Source: Lysinibacillus sp. ZYM-1 (GTDB lineage: Bacteria > Bacillota > Bacilli > Bacillales_A > Planococcaceae). From it: 44,697 nt of DNA. Where the stretch lies: contig NZ_KQ465137.1 in assembly GCF_001308875.1 (NCBI RefSeq), forward strand, positions 1-44,697. The letters are read 5' to 3'. A program made the position numbers and the translations under genes. Numbering within the stretch: the first letter of the stretch is position 1; every line of letters begins with the position of its first letter. The notes below the pieces were generated by a model. That model was not told where the DNA came from. It made no database searches and worked only from the letters and a program-made list of their open reading frames with translations. Shown here in pieces: positions 39,584 through 44,697 of the stretch.

Positions 39584-41263
39584 ATGACTAAGCTACTGAT
39601 AGCTTCTGCAGTCATTGCAATAATCGCGAGTGTGTTAGTAACACCGCTTATTACCAAGAAGCGAGAAGATGGAAAATCTAGAAAGGTGATTGGATACTTT
39701 TTTATCGGTGTCTTTGTGCTCGGGTTTTTAGCAACAGGAATCACTTTATATGTAACGAAAATTGACGTCAATTGGCTTGTTTTCTGGCCTGCTATTATTT
39801 TATTAACGTTAATTGGTGCAATGCTTGCAAGTGGCATTGAACGAAAAATAAAGGGTGTTTTATTTTTAGCTAGTTTAGGTGTAGCAGTCTATGTTCTGTC
39901 TGCACCATTATGGAATGCAAATGAAAAATTTAAGTCTTCAGAAATGAAGGAAGAGGTGGAGCTAAAGCCATTCGATGAAACACAGACACCTGCAAGTGTT
40001 CCGCCGAAATTTGCTCGCAATAAAATGAAAAAGGCTTTCGGACAAGTGCCGAATACTAGCTACTATGAATTAGGACGTTTACAGATTCAAAAAGTAAAGG
40101 GCGAATATGTTTATATTGCACCAGTTGAATTTTCTGGATTCTTTAAATGGATGAATGGTGATACAACGCCTGGTTACTTTATTATGAGTGCTACAGATTC
40201 AGCAGATAATCCTAAATTCGTAAAAGAGGAAATGAAATATGTTCCTTCAGCCTATTTAAATGCTAATTTAGAACGTCATATTCGTTTACAACATCCATTC
40301 CTTATATTTTACGGAGATGTACAACTTGAAGTAGATGATGAAGGTAAGCCTTATTACATTCGCTCATATGGAGAATTTATTTCCGGCCGTAATGGCTTTG
40401 ATGTGAAAGGTATTGTCTTGGTTGATGCACTTACAGGAAAATCGGAAGTTGTTAAGCTTGGTGACATACCTGAATTTATTGATGGTGCTGTTTCACCAGA
40501 GACAGTAAGTTTACAGAATAGTTATTTTGGTAATTATGTTCATGGTTTTTGGAACAGTATGTTTGGTAAAAAAGATGTAAAGATTCCTTCGGATGAAGGA
40601 ACTGAATCGAATGTCAGTCCTATTTTCGATGAAAAAGGGGATATGTATTACTTCACAGATTTTACAAGTCCTAAAGAGGGCGTAGATTCCATGTTAGGCT
40701 ACTCATTAACGAATGCACGAACAGGAGAAGCAACTTATTACACAGGAAATCAAGATTCAAGTTATATGGATTCACAAGGGAATTTGCAAATTATCGAAAA
40801 GAAATTTATTGAGAAAAAATGGGCTGGCGAAATGCCTGTACTATATAACTTTTATGGGGAAGCTAGCTGGCTGACAGCAGTGCTGGATTCAAACGGATTT
40901 TTACAAAACTATTTCATCGTTTCTGCAGCCAACCCTGAAATTTCTGTTTATGCTACCACTCCAAGAGAAGCGCTGAAACTATATAAAACAGCTTTAAGTC
41001 GTGGAGGAAATACGGTCGATGGAAGTTCGAATGCAGAGGAGAAACAAGCTAGCGGGAAAGTAGTACGAGTATACAAAGAACGTCTAGGAGATTTTACGAC
41101 TATCTCATTCTTATTAAACAATGGTGATAATTACTTAGTAAGTGCCGAAACAGAACCTTTAGCCATTTATTTACAAGAAGGTGATGAGGTTATTCTCAAA
41201 TATGGTGATACAGGAGAGCAATTCTTACCAGTCCGATCTCTTATTATTAAAGGGTTACAATAA
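39584..41263 (+). CDS. Large membrane-anchored protein of unknown function
   Basis: About 559 residues. Four hydrophobic segments lie in the first 110 residues (near 2-22, 38-58, 65-86 and 92-108). Then comes a long extracytoplasmic region with repeated Tyr/Phe-rich beta-type sequence (YELGRLQIQKVKGEYVYIAPVEF, YYIRSYGEFISGRNGFDVKG, VLYNFYGEASWLTAVLDSNG). The last ~75 residues look like an OB-type beta barrel (GKVVRVYKERLGDFTTISFLL). I do not recognise the family. ATG 39584 follows GAGGATG. Confidence 0.8.
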   Translation: MTKLLIASAVIAIIASVLVTPLITKKREDGKSRKVIGYFFIGVFVLGFLATGITLYVTKIDVNWLVFWPAIILLTLIGAMLASGIERKIKGVLFLASLGVAVYVLSAPLWNANEKFKSSEMKEEVELKPFDETQTPASVPPKFARNKMKKAFGQVPNTSYYELGRLQIQKVKGEYVYIAPVEFSGFFKWMNGDTTPGYFIMSATDSADNPKFVKEEMKYVPSAYLNANLERHIRLQHPFLIFYGDVQLEVDDEGKPYYIRSYGEFISGRNGFDVKGIVLVDALTGKSEVVKLGDIPEFIDGAVSPETVSLQNSYFGNYVHGFWNSMFGKKDVKIPSDEGTESNVSPIFDEKGDMYYFTDFTSPKEGVDSMLGYSLTNARTGEATYYTGNQDSSYMDSQGNLQIIEKKFIEKKWAGEMPVLYNFYGEASWLTAVLDSNGFLQNYFIVSAANPEISVYATTPREALKLYKTALSRGGNTVDGSSNAEEKQASGKVVRVYKERLGDFTTISFLLNNGDNYLVSAETEPLAIYLQEGDEVILKYGDTGEQFLPVRSLIIKGLQ

Positions 41264-41270
41264 AAAAGTA

Positions 41271-41309
41271 AAAAAGACGATCTTGTTCTAAATCAAGGTC
41301 GTCTTTTTT
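41271..41309. terminator. Bidirectional terminator
   Basis: AAAAAGACGATCTTG pairs with CAAGGTCGTCTTTTT with one wobble. It includes the stop of the following minus-strand gene. Confidence 0.9.
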
Positions 41310-41736
41310 ATGTTTCTTGGTTTTGAATATAGCTAATCATTTTTTCTCGATGGTTTATAAAAAGTGTATTTGCATGATCATTTAATGTGAAAATATCTTG
41401 TAAGTACCCTTGTAGCAATCTTTCCTCGTATGCAAAAGCTTGGTTGTCCTCATTTTCTAAAATATAGGATAGTAGTAAAGCGTGTAAGACCAACACTTCT
41501 AAATTTTGAGTATTAGTAATAAATTTTAAATTGAGAATAGAAGTATGGGCAACAAACTGATTGACATAGTCTATCGCATATTTATAAAAGGCTAAATCAT
41601 TAGTTGGTGGTTCAAGTCGTTTTCTTAGCTGGGTGCAAGCATTATTCAGTTCTTCTATTTTTAAAAATAAACCTCTTACACTTCTCTTATGTTGTTGTTC
41701 TAAGGTGCGAGCAAGATGCTTATTGATATAGGACAT
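41308..41736 (-). CDS. Small helical protein of unknown function
   Basis: 142 residues, mainly alpha-helical, with no signal peptide or membrane segment and no recognised motif. The N-terminal part (LARTLEQQHKRSVRGLFLKIEELNNACTQ) could be a coiled coil. AAAGGAG stands before the ATG. It is a single gene between terminators. Confidence 0.7.
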   Translation of the reverse strand: MSYINKHLARTLEQQHKRSVRGLFLKIEELNNACTQLRKRLEPPTNDLAFYKYAIDYVNQFVAHTSILNLKFITNTQNLEVLVLHALLLSYILENEDNQAFAYEERLLQGYLQDIFTLNDHANTLFINHREKMISYIQNQET

Positions 41737-41901
41737 TGCTTGTATAACTCCTTTCGTAAAAACATAATCATTTATTAATATGAATGGAATTGCTGGAAAA
41801 TGGAAGAGTCTTTTCGTTTAATTTGTAGCTGTATTCAAAAGATATATCGAGACAAAATAACTAAACTTAATACAAATAGGTAAATAAATTATGAAAAAAA
41901 T

Positions 41902-41936
41902 GGGGTTATTATCATTCGATAGTAACCCCGTTTTTA
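41902..41936 (-). terminator. Terminator after the flavin reductase gene
   Basis: GGGGTTA-T-TATC pairs with GATA-G-TAACCCC around ATTC. On the minus strand it is followed by ATTTTTTT. Confidence 0.85.
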
Positions 41937-41946
41937 CGGAAATGAA

Positions 41947-42678
41947 TTATTTCCAATTAAATCCTTTAGTAGCTAAAAACTCTTTTATATGAGGACGACG
42001 TTGTTCAATTAAAAAATCAGCCATTTGTTTTGTCCAATTATCAATTTTTCTGTTGGATGATCGATTATTATAATACATTTCCATTGTTTCATTATATGCT
42101 GGTAAAAGTTCCTGATACTTTTCGGCATTGTATTCATTTTCATGTAATACGGCAGACACAGGTAAGCGTGGTTTTACGTCATTACGGCGAGTTGGTACGC
42201 CAATCGTTAGTCCGAATAATGGAAAAACGTAATCTGGTAAATTAAATAATTCACTTATTTCTGAAGGTTTATTGCGTACACCTCCAATATAGCAAATGCC
42301 ATATCCCATTGATTCTGCTGCAATAACAAAGTTTTGTGCAAACAATGATACATCTGCTACCCCAACAAGGACATTTTCGGCTGAATCAGCTAGGATGTCT
42401 ACTCCTTCTAATTTACCAGCGGTTTGCAGGCGCTTGAAATCGACGCAAAAAACAAATGCACCGCCGGAAGTTTCATATTGACGAGGGTTACCAGAGAGTA
42501 AGCCTAATTTTTCTTTTTTGTCTGCATTTGTTACCCATATAACACTATATGCCTGCACAAAATGTGAGGTTGCAGCCATTTGCGCTGTTGCGATTAATTC
42601 TTCAATAACTTCTTTTGAAATCGGTTTGCCATCATAGATCCGTACTGAGGAATGGTTTCGTAATAATTCTTTAACCAT
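41947..42678 (-). CDS. NfsA/NfrA-type NADPH-dependent flavin oxidoreductase
   Basis: About 243 residues of the nitroreductase fold. FMN-binding residues appear in LLRNHSSVRIYDGKPIS (Arg near residue 12), GYGICYIGGVRNKPSEI and FPLFGLTIGVPTRRNDVKPRLP, the GxP-K-PR signature of NfsA/NfrA. It should reduce free flavins, nitro compounds, quinones or chromate. ATG 42678 is 9 bases after AAAGGAG; an ATG two codons earlier is too close. Single gene. Confidence 0.92.
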   Translation of the reverse strand: MVKELLRNHSSVRIYDGKPISKEVIEELIATAQMAATSHFVQAYSVIWVTNADKKEKLGLLSGNPRQYETSGGAFVFCVDFKRLQTAGKLEGVDILADSAENVLVGVADVSLFAQNFVIAAESMGYGICYIGGVRNKPSEISELFNLPDYVFPLFGLTIGVPTRRNDVKPRLPVSAVLHENEYNAEKYQELLPAYNETMEMYYNNRSSNRKIDNWTKQMADFLIEQRRPHIKEFLATKGFNWK

Positions 42679-42684
42679 TTGCAT

Positions 42685-43045
42685 ACTCTCCTTTGTGTCT
42701 TAAATATATCAAGAGCATAGCACGCTTTCTAATCAAAATCGAATGAAGAGGGATATATAGTTATATTTAAATAGTTTAAAAATGTAGAAATTATCTCGTA
42801 AAGTAAAATATTTCATTTGATATAGATTAAATATTCTAAATAGTATAAAATTATGGAAGCGACTGTTTATTTGGTTGTGCTACCAAAAATTAGATTATCT
42901 TTATGTAGAAGAGGAATAGGGATAGCTCTTGTAACTAAAGATAAAGCCTCTTGCAGATGTTGTTTCACCAGAGGTAATTTGATGACAGAGATAATGAAAC
43001 CAAATACTAGTTGAACAAAAATAAATTGGGATGGAGGAATAGGGA
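42685..43045. other. Divergent intergenic region
   Basis: About 360 very AT-rich bases between the flavin reductase gene and the CoA-transferase gene. They must hold both promoters; a -10 TATAAA is near 42843-42849. A minus frame at 42867-43121 opens with a hydrophobic run inside the CoA-transferase gene and has no ribosome binding site, so I leave it out. Confidence 0.5.
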
Positions 43046-44566
43046 ATGGAAGAAAAGTTAGCGAAAAAGCTTCGTCATGAGCAATTGCGGAGTAAGGTTG
43101 TAACAGCAGAAGAAGCAGCATCTTGGATTAAAGATGGTATGGTATTAGGGATGAGCGGATTCACTCGTGCTGGTGATGTAAAAGTCGTACCACTTGCACT
43201 TGTAGAGAAAGCTAAAAAAGAGAGTTTCCAAGTGGATGTATATACAGGTGCATCTCTTGGTCCTGAGGTTGACCAATACTTAGCGGAAGCTGGTGTTATT
43301 CGCAAGCGCGGACCTTTCCAAGCAGATGCTGGTATTCGTAATAAAATTAATAGCGGTGATATCACATTTGTGGATGCACATTTGTCTCATAATGCGGAGC
43401 TGGTACGCCAAGGCATTATAGGACCTATTGATTTTGCGATTATTGAAGCGGCAGCTATTACTGAAGACGGTTTATTAATTCCTACAACTTCAGTTGGTAA
43501 CTCTCCAATTTTTGTGCAAGAGGCAGATCAAGTCATCATTGAATTAAACGTAGCACAACTTGATGCATTAGAAGGAGTACATGATATTTTCGTTCCTGCA
43601 CAACAAGGGAAGCGTGACCCAATTCCATTACAAAATATATCCGATCGTCTCGGTACAATTGGTATTCCATTAGATTTGGATAAAGTTAAAGGTATCGTAG
43701 TTTCTGATATTTTAGATGCGCCATCAACGATCGTACCTGCTGATGAGGAAACAGATATTATGGCTAATCACCTATTAAATTTCCTGCGTGAAGAGATTAA
43801 AGTTGGCCGTTTAACAACAAGCTTGCGTCCTATCCAATCTGGGGTTGGATCAGTGGCGAACGCGGTATTACTAGGCTTTAAGGATTCTGAGTTTGAGAAC
43901 TTAGAAGTATTCTCAGAAGTACTTCAAGATGCAGTATTTGAATTAATGGATGCAGGAAAAGTGAATTTTGCCTCTGCTACGTCCATTACCCTCTCTGAAC
44001 AAGTAGGAAACCGTGTTTATGGGAATTTCGAAAAGTATGCGGATAAATTAGTATTGCGTCCACAAGAAATCTCTAACCAACCAGAAATCATTCGCCGACT
44101 CGGATTAATTTCAGTGAATACAGCATTAGAAGTTGATATTTACGGAAATGTTAATTCTACGCATGTTTCGGGTACCAAAATGATGAATGGAATCGGGGGG
44201 TCTGGTGACTTTGCCCGTAATGCACGTTTAGGTATTTTTGTAACTAAATCCTATGCAAAGGGTGGTAACATTTCGAGCATTGTCCCAATGGTATCGCATG
44301 TGGATCATACAGAGCATGATGTTGATGTTATCGTAACAGAACAGGGAGTAGCTGATTTACGCGGACTTGCTCCAAAAGAACGAGTAGGGCTAATTATTGA
44401 TCATTGTGCACACCCAGATTATCGTGAGCAGCTTTGGCAATATTTTAATGATGCCAATGAAGCAACTGGGGGACATCATACGCCACACGACCTCGAAAAA
44501 GCGTTATCATGGCATGTCCATTACGCAAAAAGTGGCACAATGAAAGACCCAGCTTTATCAAAATAA
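43046..44566 (+). CDS. Acetyl-CoA hydrolase / succinate CoA-transferase (Cat1/AarC type)
   Basis: 506 residues, a single-chain family I CoA-transferase. The probable catalytic glutamate is E291 in FSEVLQDAV, at the place of Glu294 in AarC. Glycine loops that hold CoA lie in QSGVGSVANAV (264-274) and NGIGGSGDFARNA (381-393), with EVDIYGNVNSTHVSG before the latter. It should move CoA between acetate and succinate or a similar acid, or hydrolyse acetyl-CoA. GGAGG precedes the ATG. The window therefore carries two unrelated CoA-transferase systems, this one and ScoAB. Confidence 0.94.
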   Translation: MEEKLAKKLRHEQLRSKVVTAEEAASWIKDGMVLGMSGFTRAGDVKVVPLALVEKAKKESFQVDVYTGASLGPEVDQYLAEAGVIRKRGPFQADAGIRNKINSGDITFVDAHLSHNAELVRQGIIGPIDFAIIEAAAITEDGLLIPTTSVGNSPIFVQEADQVIIELNVAQLDALEGVHDIFVPAQQGKRDPIPLQNISDRLGTIGIPLDLDKVKGIVVSDILDAPSTIVPADEETDIMANHLLNFLREEIKVGRLTTSLRPIQSGVGSVANAVLLGFKDSEFENLEVFSEVLQDAVFELMDAGKVNFASATSITLSEQVGNRVYGNFEKYADKLVLRPQEISNQPEIIRRLGLISVNTALEVDIYGNVNSTHVSGTKMMNGIGGSGDFARNARLGIFVTKSYAKGGNISSIVPMVSHVDHTEHDVDVIVTEQGVADLRGLAPKERVGLIIDHCAHPDYREQLWQYFNDANEATGGHHTPHDLEKALSWHVHYAKSGTMKDPALSK

Positions 44567-44607
44567 TAGATTTCTATCAAAAAGGCCTTGAAGGACAGGG
44601 CACTGAC

Positions 44608-44684
44608 TGTCGTTTTTGAGACAGTAAGAAAACACCTTTTAAACAGCCAATTGTCGGTATTTAACGGGCGACTGGTTGTTTAGT
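44608..44684. other. Hairpins at the window edge
   Basis: GACAG/CTGTC followed by GTTTTT (44614-44636) may be the terminator of the CoA-transferase gene. A longer stem, AAACAGCCA / TGGTTGTTT with an inner GTCG/CGAC (44641-44682), follows. The second could belong to a repeat or insertion element cut off by the window end. Confidence 0.45.
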
Positions 44685-44697
44685 TTCGTTTGAATAC

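Noticed and set aside
42867..43121. 84-residue minus-strand frame with a hydrophobic start
   Set aside because: It begins inside the CoA-transferase gene, has no ribosome binding site and has no recognised family; a remnant is possible but unsupported.

Overview
The window is AT-rich, with tightly packed genes on both strands. It looks like a chromosomal segment of a low-GC Gram-positive endospore-former, most probably Lysinibacillus or a close Bacillaceae/Caryophanaceae relative. The support is the yqhH-yqhG pair, a YtxJ/BrxC-type bacilliredoxin (bacillithiol user), an SLH-anchored surface protein, a Bce-type peptide-sensing module, Fur boxes of the Bacillus type, strong AGGAGG ribosome binding sites and many TTG/GTG starts. 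No rRNA, tRNA, CRISPR array, prophage or intact insertion sequence was seen. The genus is inferred from gene content only.

Layout. 0-3.3 kb (minus): an operon of an alpha/beta hydrolase, a regulator made of a degenerate ABC ATPase fused to LytTR, an ABC ATPase and an ABC-2 permease. 3.4-5.6 kb (minus): an SLH-anchored choice-of-anchor I surface protein. 5.7-7.8 kb (plus): a Fur-boxed NADPH reductase (YcgT/IruO type), then an AraC regulator with an apparent AUA start. 7.9-10.2 kb: yqhH-yqhG. 10.2-11.8 kb: an AHSA1/ArsR pair under a perfect 23-bp palindrome, and a LysE exporter. 12.1-15.4 kb: a LysR regulator, scoAB, a glyoxalase-fold protein and a bacilliredoxin. 15.4-18.4 kb: a lipoprotein, a candidate structured RNA, YjdM, an anti-sigma-like protein and a YfbR-type nucleotidase, again with an apparent AUA start. 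18.5-23.4 kb: a small membrane protein, then a BceRS-BceAB-type module with a TNACA-N4-TGTNA operator candidate overlapping the kinase stop codon. 23.8-28.3 kb: a diguanylate cyclase, a receiver-SARP regulator, a YjfB-like peptide, a LysM-3D wall protein, a Cu/Zn superoxide dismutase lipoprotein and a 48-residue acidic protein.

28.4-34.5 kb holds what reads as one pathway: an M20 hydrolase, an NhaC-family transporter, a divergent regulator, an enolase-superfamily racemase of the N-succinyl-Arg/Lys type rather than a dipeptide epimerase, and a GNAT acyltransferase. Together these could acylate, racemise and deacylate D-amino acids into L-amino acids.

34.5-36.0 kb: a FhuF-type siderophore-iron reductase, a DUF4395 membrane protein, and a second Fur-boxed promoter. 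That promoter drives no recognisable gene but a roughly 157-nt structured transcript with a C6 tract and a strong terminator: a candidate iron-stress small RNA analogous to FsrA. 36-44.7 kb: a DMT-family exporter, pepT, a YhhN-family protein, a possible dispersed repeat, a large unknown membrane protein, a small unknown protein, an NfsA/NfrA-type flavin reductase and a Cat1/AarC-type CoA-transferase.

The best candidates for something undescribed are the Fur-controlled RNA at 35.85-36.00 kb, the minus-strand structured element at 16.15-16.37 kb, the two apparent AUA start codons, and the N-succinyl-amino-acid racemase cluster with its own tandem operator.
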